Below are positions 7,241 through 14,068 of a stretch of 17,680 bases of DNA, piece after piece (within the stretch, counting starts at the first letter, position 1; each line of letters begins with the position of its first letter). Origin of the DNA: CAKOSP01 sp964369625 (GTDB lineage Bacteria > Bacillota_I > Bacilli_A > RF39 > UBA660). The translations under genes and the position numbers were made by a program. The DNA lies in the NCBI GenBank assembly GCA_964369625.1, contig CAYJFC010000023.1, positions 1 through 17,680 on the forward strand, given 5' to 3'. Under the pieces are notes generated by a model. The model was not told the origin of the DNA, searched no databases, and saw only the letters and a list, made by a program, of their open reading frames with translations.

Positions 7241-8125
7241 TTATTTATTAAGTTCAGTTAATAATTCTTCTTTTTTCATTGCAGAATAACCTTTAACACC
7301 AGCATCTTTAGCTAACGCTTTTAATTCTGTTAATGATTTAGAAGATAAATCTTCTTTAACTTCTTTAGTTTCAACTTCTTTTACAGTTTCTTTAACAACT
7401 GCCTTAGCTGCTTTATCTTCTTCATTTAAGTAATCAACCATTTCCAAATTAGTTGCTTCACATATAGCGTTATTTAAAACACCAAAAATTACTTTAATAG
7501 ATTTAACAGCATCGTCATTACCAGGAATAACAAAGTCTAATAAATCAGGATCTGAATTAGTATCAATTAAACCAAATACTGGAATTTTTAATTTTTTAGC
7601 TTCCATTATAGCATTGTATTCTTTTTTAGGATCTACAACAACTAAAGCTTGAGGTATTTTGTACATATTTCTAATACCACATAATACTTTATTTAATTTG
7701 TCATATTCTTTTTTAAGTCCAATTACTTCTTTTTTTGGTAAAGCTTCAAAAACTCCATCAGCTTCCATTTTTTCAATTTCTTCAAGTCTTTTAACTCTTC
7801 TTCTGATTGTTCTGAAATTTGTTAAAGTTCCCCCTAACCATCTTTCAGTAACATAATAACTATTACTTCTAATAGCTTCTGCTACAGTAACTTCTTGAGC
7901 TTGTTTTTTTGTACCTGCAAATAAAACTTTCCCACCATTACTAGCAATAACTTTAAGCTCATTATAAGCTTCCTCTAATAGAGTATTTGTTTTTTCTAAA
8001 TCGATAATATAAATATCTTCTCTAGTTCCAAAAATGTACTCTTTCATTTTCGGATTCCATCTTTTAGTTTGGTGTCCAAAGTGTACACCAGCTTCTAATA
8101 AATTACTCATAGAAACTACGGCCAT
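7241..8125 (-). CDS. rpsB: 30S ribosomal protein S2 with a C-terminal Rho-N/SAP-like tail
   Basis: Ribosomal protein S2, 294 aa. The S2 core spans about residues 1-232, with LLEAGVHFGHQTKRWNPKM near the start and WLGGTLTNF at 96-104. A charged linker rich in Lys, Glu and Val (about 235-260) leads to a 34-residue domain (about 261-294) with LTELKALAKDAGVKGYSAM followed by KKEELLTEL, a pattern like the Rho N-terminal/SAP helical fold; standard S2 ends before it. The start is ATG (8123-8125), 9 nt after AAGGAGG (8135-8141); an in-frame ATG at 8134 directly abuts the Shine-Dalgarno sequence and cannot be efficient, and family S2 starts match MAVVSMSNLLEAG. Confidence 0.98.
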   Translation of the reverse strand: MAVVSMSNLLEAGVHFGHQTKRWNPKMKEYIFGTREDIYIIDLEKTNTLLEEAYNELKVIASNGGKVLFAGTKKQAQEVTVAEAIRSNSYYVTERWLGGTLTNFRTIRRRVKRLEEIEKMEADGVFEALPKKEVIGLKKEYDKLNKVLCGIRNMYKIPQALVVVDPKKEYNAIMEAKKLKIPVFGLIDTNSDPDLLDFVIPGNDDAVKSIKVIFGVLNNAICEATNLEMVDYLNEEDKAAKAVVKETVKEVETKEVKEDLSSKSLTELKALAKDAGVKGYSAMKKEELLTELNK

Positions 8126-8239
8126 AAATTTCATCCTCCTTCGTTTTAACGTCTTAATACTTCAACTTAATATTTCACCTTCTTCAGGCACTCGAAATAA
8201 TTAATCCATATTAATGTTTATTCATGTGCATTCACTGCC
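8126..8239 (-). promoter_or_regulatory. 5' leader of rpsB-tsf, possible S2 autoregulatory RNA
   Basis: About 114 nt separate the predicted transcription start (near 8239) from the rpsB ATG. The leader can pair GGCA at its 5' end (8236-8239) with TGCC (8187-8190), the stem extending by TTC/GAA with one bulge if transcription begins slightly upstream. An inner ATTAAT-ATGG-ATTAAT hairpin also forms. Autoregulatory leaders before rpsB are known in bacteria; I do not recognise a specific consensus here, so the regulatory role is inference. Confidence 0.35.
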
Positions 8240-8245
8240 GAACAT

Positions 8246-8275
8246 ATTGTAACACATTTACACTGCTTTTGACAA
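8246..8275 (-). promoter_or_regulatory. promoter of rpsB-tsf
   Basis: The minus strand reads TTGTCA (8270-8275), an 18-nt spacer ending in TGT, then TACAAT (8246-8251). This gives an extended -10 (TGtTACAAT) and a near-consensus -35, fitting a strong ribosomal-protein promoter. Confidence 0.75.
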
Positions 8276-8301
8276 GGTTTTATTTTGATAATTCATAGCA
8301 T

Positions 8302-8338
8302 ATAAAAAGTACTTTAATTCAGATAATTAAAGTACTTT
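8302..8338 (-). terminator. Rho-independent terminator after the rmuC operon
   Basis: A perfect 14-bp inverted repeat AAAGTACTTTAATT / AATTAAAGTACTTT (8306-8319 and 8325-8338) with a 5-nt loop. On the minus strand it ends in a run of five U before ATATG. It sits 9 nt after the stop of the histidine-phosphatase-like gene and upstream of the rpsB promoter. The stem is AU-rich, so efficiency is uncertain. Confidence 0.7.
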
Positions 8339-8347
8339 ACTTTATAT

Positions 8348-8938
8348 TTATATTTTAAATATTTCTACATCTTCGCCATCAAATACTAATTTAAATATTT
8401 CAATATCATCTTCTGTATTTTCCATAATAACTTCATCATTATTTAACAAAACTAATCTATCATCTAAATTAAATCCATGAGCTGTATATTTTATCAAGTA
8501 ACTTAGTAGTGCTCTTCTTGGTAAAAATATTGCTGCATCATCTTCTGAAAATCTAATTTTTTCTATTACTTTATTAATTCTTTTTTGACATTCATTTAAA
8601 CTTTCACCGCCTGGCTGCTTAAAATCAAAATCATGTTCCTGAAAAAAAGATAACATTTTAATACTTTGATTTTTTAAATTTCCTACTAAACAATCATTAA
8701 GCTCTTCAGTTATGAAAACGTTTAAATCTTTTTTTTCTGCTAGATATTTAGCAGTTTCAATACTTGATACATAAGTTGATGAGTATATTTTCTCTATCTT
8801 ACCTATATTTATTTTAACTGAAGCTTTAACACCTGCGCTTGAAAGAGGTCTTACTTCTTTTTTTCTTTCAATGTCAAAATCTAAATCAAACGCTACATTA
8901 TTAGATAGTAAATTATTACTTATTAAATATATTGTCAT
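8348..8938 (-). CDS. histidine-phosphatase-fold protein lacking the catalytic residues (probable pseudoenzyme)
   Basis: A 196-aa protein of the phosphoglycerate mutase/histidine phosphatase superfamily. Recognisable fold segments: TIYLISNN at 2-9, where active members have an IRHGxT motif; PLSSAG at 31-36; IYSSTYVSSIETAKYLA at 51-67; PGGESLNECQKRI at 109-121; AAIFLPRRALLSYL at 135-148, where active members have a strand then SHG. The phosphorylated His is Asn8, the adjacent Arg is Ser7, the second Arg is Ser58 and the C-terminal catalytic His is Arg141, so the usual phosphotransfer chemistry should be lost. The start ATG shares one base with the rmuC stop codon (TAATG), implying translational coupling. 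A binding or scaffold role next to RmuC is possible but unknown. It is not a frameshifted gene: the frame is intact to a terminator. Confidence 0.75.
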   Translation of the reverse strand: MTIYLISNNLLSNNVAFDLDFDIERKKEVRPLSSAGVKASVKINIGKIEKIYSSTYVSSIETAKYLAEKKDLNVFITEELNDCLVGNLKNQSIKMLSFFQEHDFDFKQPGGESLNECQKRINKVIEKIRFSEDDAAIFLPRRALLSYLIKYTAHGFNLDDRLVLLNNDEVIMENTEDDIEIFKLVFDGEDVEIFKI

Positions 8939-10029
8939 TATAAACTCTCCTCTATTAATATTGTTTCTTCAGCACTTAAAGTCTTTAAATCTACTTTATT
9001 TATTGAATCAAAACGTTTAGTTATTTTTTCACTAGTTATATGTAAATCATCAATACTAGAATTGACACTTTTAACACTTTTAGCTAGTTTATCCCATCTG
9101 TCTTTGTATCTACCAAATTCTACGCCTAGCTTACTTAACTCTTCATGTATAACTTTAGCATACTTGTCTCTTTCCATATTTTTAATAACCATACTAACAA
9201 TTGATAGTGTACTTATAAGTGTTGTAGGTCCTGTTATCCAAACTTTTTTAGAATATGCATATTGTAATATTTCAGGATGATATGCATTAATTTCAGCAAA
9301 TATTGCTTCTGCTGGCAAAAACATAATTGCTTCATCACTAGTTTCACCTGGAATAATATATTTTTCTGCTATAACTGTTATATGTTTTTTCACATCGCTA
9401 ACAAATAATTTTTCTGCGGCAGCTCTTTCTTCTTTACTACGATTTTTATCTGTCATTTTTTGATAACTTTCAAGTGGAAATTTACTATCAATAGATATAG
9501 TACCAAGTGGTGCTGGTGCATATAAAAGAGCATCTACTATATAACCATTTGAAAATTTGTGCTGTGTTTCGTATATTCCACTTTTATTTCCACCAAATGC
9601 ATTATTTAAAATATATTCTAAATTTACTTCACCAAAAGTACCTCTTGTTTTCTTATCAGTTAAAACACTTTGAAGCGATACTATGTCACTAGATAAACTA
9701 TCTATTTTCTTTTGAGCTTCATCTATTTTTGCAAGTCTTTCTAAAACATTTGCAAATGTTTTATTACTTTTTTCAAAATTTTGATCTAATCTTTCATTTA
9801 CTCGGTCATTGATAATAGTTAATTTTTTTTCTAACTTTTCATTTAACTTTTCAAAGTCATTTGATAATACCTTTGAGAAATCAAATTTAAATTCTCCTAT
9901 TTCTTTATTTATTCTTCCTTCAAAATTCCCTAGTCTTTCTATTAAATCATTGTTATTTGTTTTTTTTAATAAAGACACTATTACTAATATTATTAAAACT
10001 ATTAACAATCCTATTATTACATATTCCAT
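8938..10029 (-). CDS. rmuC: RmuC family DNA recombination protein (predicted membrane-anchored nuclease-fold protein)
   Basis: RmuC-family protein, 363 aa. In E. coli RmuC limits rearrangements at inverted repeats; its biochemical activity is predicted from a PD-(D/E)xK-like core. Here an N-terminal membrane helix (about residues 3-21) leads to a long coiled coil (about 27-125). The core follows with LTDKKTRGTFGEVNLE at 123-138 and candidate nuclease residues Glu134, Asp166 (VDALL) and Asp181-x-Lys183 (IDSKFPL). The start is ATG (10027-10029) after AGGTG; an in-frame GTG at 10036-10038 is part of that Shine-Dalgarno sequence and was rejected. It is coupled to the downstream histidine-phosphatase-like gene by a 1-nt overlap and divergent from the XRE regulator. 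Confidence 0.92.
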   Translation of the reverse strand: MEYVIIGLLIVLIILVIVSLLKKTNNNDLIERLGNFEGRINKEIGEFKFDFSKVLSNDFEKLNEKLEKKLTIINDRVNERLDQNFEKSNKTFANVLERLAKIDEAQKKIDSLSSDIVSLQSVLTDKKTRGTFGEVNLEYILNNAFGGNKSGIYETQHKFSNGYIVDALLYAPAPLGTISIDSKFPLESYQKMTDKNRSKEERAAAEKLFVSDVKKHITVIAEKYIIPGETSDEAIMFLPAEAIFAEINAYHPEILQYAYSKKVWITGPTTLISTLSIVSMVIKNMERDKYAKVIHEELSKLGVEFGRYKDRWDKLAKSVKSVNSSIDDLHITSEKITKRFDSINKVDLKTLSAEETILIEESL

Positions 10030-10059
10030 AGTTTTCACCTATTTTCCAATCTTTATTTA

Positions 10060-10088
10060 ATTATAGCAAAATTTGTGGTTGTTATAAA
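10060..10088 (-). promoter_or_regulatory. promoter of rmuC operon
   Basis: The minus strand reads TTTATA (10083-10088), a 17-nt spacer ending in TGC, then TATAAT (10060-10065), an extended -10 promoter with a weak -35. Its -35 overlaps by 2 bp the -35 of the divergent promoter for the HTH gene. Confidence 0.65.
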
Positions 10089-10107
10089 GTGTCTTTTATG
10101 CTACAAT
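10079..10107 (+). promoter_or_regulatory. promoter of the XRE regulator gene
   Basis: The plus strand reads TTGTTA (10079-10084), a 17-nt spacer ending in TGC, then TACAAT (10102-10107). Predicted start near 10114 would leave about 16 nt before the ATG, just upstream of the GGAGG at 10116-10120. Confidence 0.6.
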
Positions 10108-10129
10108 ATAGCCACGGAGGGCAATTTTA

Positions 10130-10420
10130 ATGAAAAAAGCAGTAAATACAGAGGATATAAATTATATTTTAGAAGCAGAATTTAGACAATGTTTAAAAAA
10201 AACTAGAAAACAAGAAGGATATACTCAAGAAAAATTAGCAAAAAAATGTAATATTATTCGTGAAACTATTGCAAGAATAGAGTCTGGTATCGTTTCACCA
10301 CAACTTAATACACTTATTAAAATTTTAGAGCCCATTGGATATACTATAGATATTAAAAAAATCATTACTGATGAAAATGAAGAAATTTTAGAAGAAAAAG
10401 AAAAGGATACAACTAATTAA
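10130..10420 (+). CDS. small XRE-family helix-turn-helix DNA-binding protein
   Basis: A 96-aa protein with one Cro/C1-type HTH at about residues 18-66. The recognition pattern is YTQEKLAKKCNI (31-42) and RETIARIESG (44-53), followed by SPQLNTLIKILEPIGY, as in small repressors and antitoxins of the HigA/HipB kind. The C-terminal tail is acidic and charged; its last codons form the left arm of the transcription terminator. The start is ATG with GGAGGG 8 nt upstream. No toxin-like gene is next to it, so a toxin-antitoxin role is not supported. Divergent position and overlapping promoters suggest it may regulate itself and rmuC; this is inference. It is the only plus-strand gene in the window. 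Confidence 0.9.
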   Translation: MKKAVNTEDINYILEAEFRQCLKKTRKQEGYTQEKLAKKCNIIRETIARIESGIVSPQLNTLIKILEPIGYTIDIKKIITDENEEILEEKEKDTTN

Positions 10421-10434
10421 TATTGTATCCTTTT
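10401..10434. terminator. bidirectional terminator between the XRE gene and the asnB operon
   Basis: Inverted repeat AAAAGGATACAA / TTGTATCCTTTT (10401-10412 and 10423-10434), 12 bp with a 10-nt loop. The plus strand continues TTATTTTATT; the minus strand continues with a U-rich run TTTTCTTTTTCTTC (in part the stem itself). It serves convergent genes: the XRE gene, whose stop codon is in the loop, and the 252-aa membrane protein. Confidence 0.85.
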
Positions 10435-10446
10435 TTATTTTATTTG

Positions 10447-11205
10447 TTATAAATCAATATATAAATTGAATTCATTTTCAAATAAATTATCATAATTTAT
10501 TAAACATTTTAACGCATAGCCTGGAGCATCATTTGATATATCATATGTTAAAACATATTCATAAGTTCCTTGTATTTTAGAAGTGCTTAAATCATTTTTA
10601 GTAATACCTTCTAAATAAGAAAAAGCACTACTATTACTATCTTCTTTTATTAAATTTATATTTCCATTAATAGCGTAGGCAGAATTGTTTATAACTTCCA
10701 AATATACAACTAAAAATTTATCATTTAAAGGAAATGTCTCGTCCAAATGACAATTACCATCTTTACAGAATTTATCAAATGTTTCAAAAGACTTTATTTT
10801 AATAGTTACTCCGTCTTTTGTTTGTTTTGAAAAATTCATAGAATCTATGGTAGTAGTATCAGTAGTTATATCCCTTATCTCTTGCTGATGTTCTATTCTA
10901 GGAGGTAACTCAATATCTTCATTTTTCGGATTAAAAACTACTATATATATTACTATACCTAACAAAAAAATTACTGATAAATAACTCATTATTTTTCTAA
11001 TTTTAACAGTTGCTTCATAATTTTTTATTCTTTTGGCTTTTTTTTCATTTAATAAATCAATATTATTGGCATATTTATATTCATCTTCTAACAATCTATT
11101 TTCGTGAATTATTTTGGCTTTCTTAGCTGATAAATTGATTGCCCTAACAATTAATACACCACATAAAATCATAAAAATTATACTAATTATATTAGTAATT
11201 ACCAT
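10447..11205 (-). CDS. two-TM membrane protein with a C-terminal extracellular domain, unknown function
   Basis: A 252-aa protein. The first membrane helix is at about residues 3-23, a basic helical loop at 24-72, the second helix at about 73-92, then a linker and an outside domain (about 115-252). The domain reads GVTIKIKSFETF ... FLVVYLEVINNSAY, a beta-sandwich pattern reminiscent of DUF4352/DUF5067-type extracellular domains; this likeness is tentative. It has two close cysteines in FCKDGNC. The basic-loop rule places the middle loop in the cytoplasm and the domain outside. The ATG is 1 nt after the asnB stop, with GAGGT inside the end of asnB, so the two are co-translated. I do not recognise a function; the link with asparagine synthesis may be only transcriptional. 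Confidence 0.85.
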   Translation of the reverse strand: MVITNIISIIFMILCGVLIVRAINLSAKKAKIIHENRLLEDEYKYANNIDLLNEKKAKRIKNYEATVKIRKIMSYLSVIFLLGIVIYIVVFNPKNEDIELPPRIEHQQEIRDITTDTTTIDSMNFSKQTKDGVTIKIKSFETFDKFCKDGNCHLDETFPLNDKFLVVYLEVINNSAYAINGNINLIKEDSNSSAFSYLEGITKNDLSTSKIQGTYEYVLTYDISNDAPGYALKCLINYDNLFENEFNLYIDL

Positions 11206-11206
11206 G

Positions 11207-13030
11207 TTATTTTACCTCTTCAAAAAAGACTTCATACCATTTTAAAAAACAATAAATTGTCCATATCTTACGATAATTATCTTTTTTATTATTAAAATGT
11301 TCATCCAACATTTTAATAATTTTTTTATTTTTAAAATATTTATTTGAAATATCACTTTCAAATGTTTTTAATATTTCACTATATACATCTTCTTCTTTCA
11401 TCCATTCTCTAATCGGTACTGGAAATCCTAATTTTTTCTTTTTATACGATTCATTAGGTATACTTCTTTTGGCAGCATCTCTAAGTGCTACTTTAGTATT
11501 TTCTTTTGTTACTTTATACTCAAGAGGCATTTTAGAAGCAATTTTAAACACTTCACTATCAATAAAAGGGACCCTTCCTTCTATTGATGCTGCCATAGTC
11601 ATTCTATCAGCTTTTAATAATATATCTTTCATGAGCCAAAAATTAATATCTATAGCTTGCATTTTTACTATATCACTTTCACCTTTGTACTCATCATATA
11701 CATTTTTAGTTACTTTTTTAGAATCTAAATTATATTTATTATTTAAAATACTATTAGCCATTTTACCTGAAAAATTTCTATTTACTCCAATATAACTATC
11801 TTCAAGTTTTTCCCCTCTTCTAATTAAAAAATTAATCCCTTTTATTTCAGGTAATAATTTACAAAATTTGGCTATCAAATTTCTTATAAAAAATGGTATT
11901 TTGTTATAAAACGACATATCTACATCTTTTCTATATATATTATATCCTCCAAAAAATTCATCAGCACCTTCTCCAGATAAGACAACTTTTAAATCTTCTT
12001 TAGCTAGATTAGCAACAAAGTAAAGAGCCACAGTAGCAGGATCACTTGTTGGTTCATCTAAGTGATACATAATTTTAGGGATAATATTCATATATTCTTC
12101 TTTAGTTATTTTTTTACTTTTATTAGTTATATTTAATTTATTGGCTAAATCTTCGGCCAAGTCAATTTCATTGTATTTACCTATATCATATCCTACAGTA
12201 AATGTTTTATTAGGCTTTGCAAGTGAAACTATATAAGAAGAATCTATTCCACTAGATAAAAAAGAACCAACTTCTACATCTGCTAATAAATGGGCATTTA
12301 CTGAATCTTTCATTACATTTTCAATGTTATCAACCACAGTTTCATATTCTTCTTTTTTTTCTGTGAAATCTAGTTTGAAATATTTAGTAATATCTATTTT
12401 ACCATCTTTATAAATTAAATAATGTCCTGCATCTAATCTAAATACATTTTTGAAAAAAGTTTCATTCGTAGGTACAAAACTAAATTCCAAATATACTTTT
12501 AATATTTCTTCATTAAATTTTTTAATAAAATCACTATGCTTAAGCATTGATTTTATTTCTGATGCAAACATGAATGTATCATTCATATATGTGTAATATA
12601 AAGGTTTAATACCAAAATTATCTCTTGCTAAAAATAATGTTTTTTCAAACTTATCATAGATAGCAAAAGCAAACATTCCTCTTAATTTTTCTGGCAATTT
12701 TTCTTTCCACTGTTCATAACCATGAACCAAAACCTCTGTATCACTATTTGTTTTAAATGTGTGACCTAAAGATATTAATTCTTCTTTTAAAGTAATATAG
12801 TTATATATTTCACCGTTAAATACAGTTACTACAGTTTCATCCTCATTAAACATAGGTTGATTTCCCAAACTTAAATCGATAATAGATAATCTTCTGTGAC
12901 CTAAAGAAGCAAAATCATCTGTAAATACACCTTCACCATCAGGTCCACGATGAACTATTGCATCCATCATTTTTTTTATTTCTATTTCTTTATTTTCTTT
13001 ATTATTAACAAAACCAGTTATACCACACAT
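11207..13030 (-). CDS. asnB: asparagine synthetase, glutamine-hydrolysing
   Basis: Makes asparagine from aspartate, glutamine and ATP in the cytoplasm; 607 aa, similar in size to Bacillus AsnO. The N-terminal class II amidotransferase domain has the nucleophile Cys2 (MCGITGF), GHRRLSIID at 44-52, the oxyanion-hole Asn74-Gly75 (FNGEIYN) and Asp97. The C-terminal synthetase domain has the ATP pyrophosphatase loop SSGIDSS at 259-265, LSGEGADEFFGGY further on, and LKADRMTMAASIEGRVPF. All expected catalytic residues are present, so both half-reactions should work. The start is ATG (13028-13030) with GAAGG at about 13040-13044. The amidotransferase Cys requires this exact start. Co-transcribed with the 252-aa membrane protein. 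No T-box leader is seen. Confidence 0.97.
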   Translation of the reverse strand: MCGITGFVNNKENKEIEIKKMMDAIVHRGPDGEGVFTDDFASLGHRRLSIIDLSLGNQPMFNEDETVVTVFNGEIYNYITLKEELISLGHTFKTNSDTEVLVHGYEQWKEKLPEKLRGMFAFAIYDKFEKTLFLARDNFGIKPLYYTYMNDTFMFASEIKSMLKHSDFIKKFNEEILKVYLEFSFVPTNETFFKNVFRLDAGHYLIYKDGKIDITKYFKLDFTEKKEEYETVVDNIENVMKDSVNAHLLADVEVGSFLSSGIDSSYIVSLAKPNKTFTVGYDIGKYNEIDLAEDLANKLNITNKSKKITKEEYMNIIPKIMYHLDEPTSDPATVALYFVANLAKEDLKVVLSGEGADEFFGGYNIYRKDVDMSFYNKIPFFIRNLIAKFCKLLPEIKGINFLIRRGEKLEDSYIGVNRNFSGKMANSILNNKYNLDSKKVTKNVYDEYKGESDIVKMQAIDINFWLMKDILLKADRMTMAASIEGRVPFIDSEVFKIASKMPLEYKVTKENTKVALRDAAKRSIPNESYKKKKLGFPVPIREWMKEEDVYSEILKTFESDISNKYFKNKKIIKMLDEHFNNKKDNYRKIWTIYCFLKWYEVFFEEVK

Positions 13031-13067
13031 ATATAGTACCTTCTTTCATATTTCATTTTTCTTTATT

Positions 13068-13076
13068 ATTATAACA
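13068..13076 (-). promoter_or_regulatory. extended -10 promoter of asnB
   Basis: The minus strand has TGtTATAAT (13068-13076). A normally spaced -35 would fall at 13091-13096 (TTCTTT), inside the preceding terminator stem and far from consensus. Predicted start near 13061 gives an about 30-nt leader. Confidence 0.6.
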
Positions 13077-13086
13077 TACATAGCAT

Positions 13087-13115
13087 AACAAAAGAAGTAG
13101 GCACCTACTTCTTTT
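13087..13115 (-). terminator. Rho-independent terminator after the yihY-like gene
   Basis: A perfect 12-bp inverted repeat AAAAGAAGTAGG / CCTACTTCTTTT (13090-13101 and 13104-13115) with a 2-nt centre. The minus strand ends in UUUUG. It closes the cluster that ends with the YihY-like gene and overlaps the -35 region of asnB. Confidence 0.75.
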
Positions 13116-13207
13116 AGGAATATTACTTCGCAATAAATATTCTATATAATAGTATTTTTTATCACAAAATTTGTGTACTAAGTAATATCCGTTGTACATA
13201 TATAGTA
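13116..13207 (-). other. structured intergenic RNA segment between the yihY-like gene and its terminator
   Basis: Three related arms occur: ATATTACTT (13120-13128), AAGTAATAT (13180-13188) and AGTATTACT (13204-13212). The middle arm can pair with either outer one. The first arm overlaps a separate local hairpin (13118-13124 with 13136-13142). A 13-bp palindrome CACAAAATTTGTG lies at 13163-13175. No ORF is seen. It may be a long 3' UTR, a processed small RNA, or AT-rich chance. Confidence 0.3.
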
Positions 13208-14068
13208 TTACTCTTTTTCTTTATTTAATTCTAACTGCTTGGTATTTTCATCTTCCTCTTTATGGTAATTAAGAGCAAGTCCTATAGTAAATACAAAAGC
13301 AAGGAAATAAAACCATAACATTAAAATAATTAAATTAGCAAGATTACCATATAATACATCATATGCAGCAAAATTGTTAATGTATATTGAATATCCCCAA
13401 GTTATTATCATCCAAAAAGTTGTTGTAAATATAGCTCCATAATTTACTGATGAACTTTTTATTTTTTTATCAGGTGCCATCGTATATATAAGTTTTACAA
13501 ACAAAAATATAATTAACCAAAGAATTGGACCTTGTAATAATTTTATGAATAAAACTATATTATTAACTATATTTTGATCAAAATTAGTAGAATTAAATAC
13601 ATTTATTATATTGTCTCCAAACATTGGAATAACAAGCATAAATATAAATAAAAATATAAGTATAAATATCATAATAAATGATTTTAATTTTCTTTGCAAA
13701 TAACTATCATTTTTAATTCCATATATTGTATTAGATGTAACAATAATTGACGAAGCTCCATTTGATGCAATATAGTATGCAAGTACCATTACTATAGTAG
13801 CGCTTATTCCACTTGTTCCAAAATTCATCCCCGAATTTAAAATCATATCAGCTATCTCAAAAGAAAAAGCTGTTGCTAAAAATTCATAAATAACATCAGT
13901 TGATAAATTTAAAAATGCTGCTCCCATCGACACTAGTGTAATTGTTGGAACTATAGCAAGAACAAAGAAATAAGCAAGTTGTCCAGGCAAAATGCTCATT
14001 TCTGGTTTAGTTATTACTTCTTTAAAGTTCGCAACAAAATTTTTTAACCTCTTATTTATTCTTTTCAT
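13208..14068 (-). CDS. YihY/BrkB family integral membrane protein
   Basis: A 286-aa polytopic inner-membrane protein of the YihY (UPF0761) family, whose function is not established. Family signs: LPGQLAYFFVLAIVPTITLV at 27-46 and the C-terminal LIYTMAPDKKI ... GAIFTTTFWMIITWGYSIYI at 193-230 with NNFAAYDVLYGNLANLIILMLW at 231-252. About six hydrophobic segments are visible, at 30-50, 87-110, 130-150, 168-195, 210-232 and 242-267. The tail is short and charged. The ATG (14066-14068) overlaps the end of the upstream sensor gene by 17 nt; its Shine-Dalgarno sequence is weak (AAGG about 11 nt away), so translation probably depends on coupling. Confidence 0.9.
   Translation of the reverse strand: MKRINKRLKNFVANFKEVITKPEMSILPGQLAYFFVLAIVPTITLVSMGAAFLNLSTDVIYEFLATAFSFEIADMILNSGMNFGTSGISATIVMVLAYYIASNGASSIIVTSNTIYGIKNDSYLQRKLKSFIMIFILIFLFIFMLVIPMFGDNIINVFNSTNFDQNIVNNIVLFIKLLQGPILWLIIFLFVKLIYTMAPDKKIKSSSVNYGAIFTTTFWMIITWGYSIYINNFAAYDVLYGNLANLIILMLWFYFLAFVFTIGLALNYHKEEDENTKQLELNKEKE

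Noticed and set aside
8348..8938. Active phosphoglycerate mutase or cobalamin phosphatase
   Set aside because: The RHG motif and the second catalytic His are both absent.
10130..10420. Toxin-antitoxin antitoxin
   Set aside because: The protein resembles small XRE antitoxins, but neither side carries a toxin-sized gene in the same operon; a terminator follows at once.
13163..13175. Palindrome CACAAAATTTGTG as a repressor operator
   Set aside because: It is about 90 nt upstream of the asnB -10 and before a terminator; with no second copy near another promoter an operator role cannot be supported.
13031..13207. T-box riboswitch for asparagine upstream of asnB
   Set aside because: No AGGGTGGNACCGCG-like T-box sequence is present, and a good extended -10 lies 38 nt before the asnB start, downstream of the structured region.
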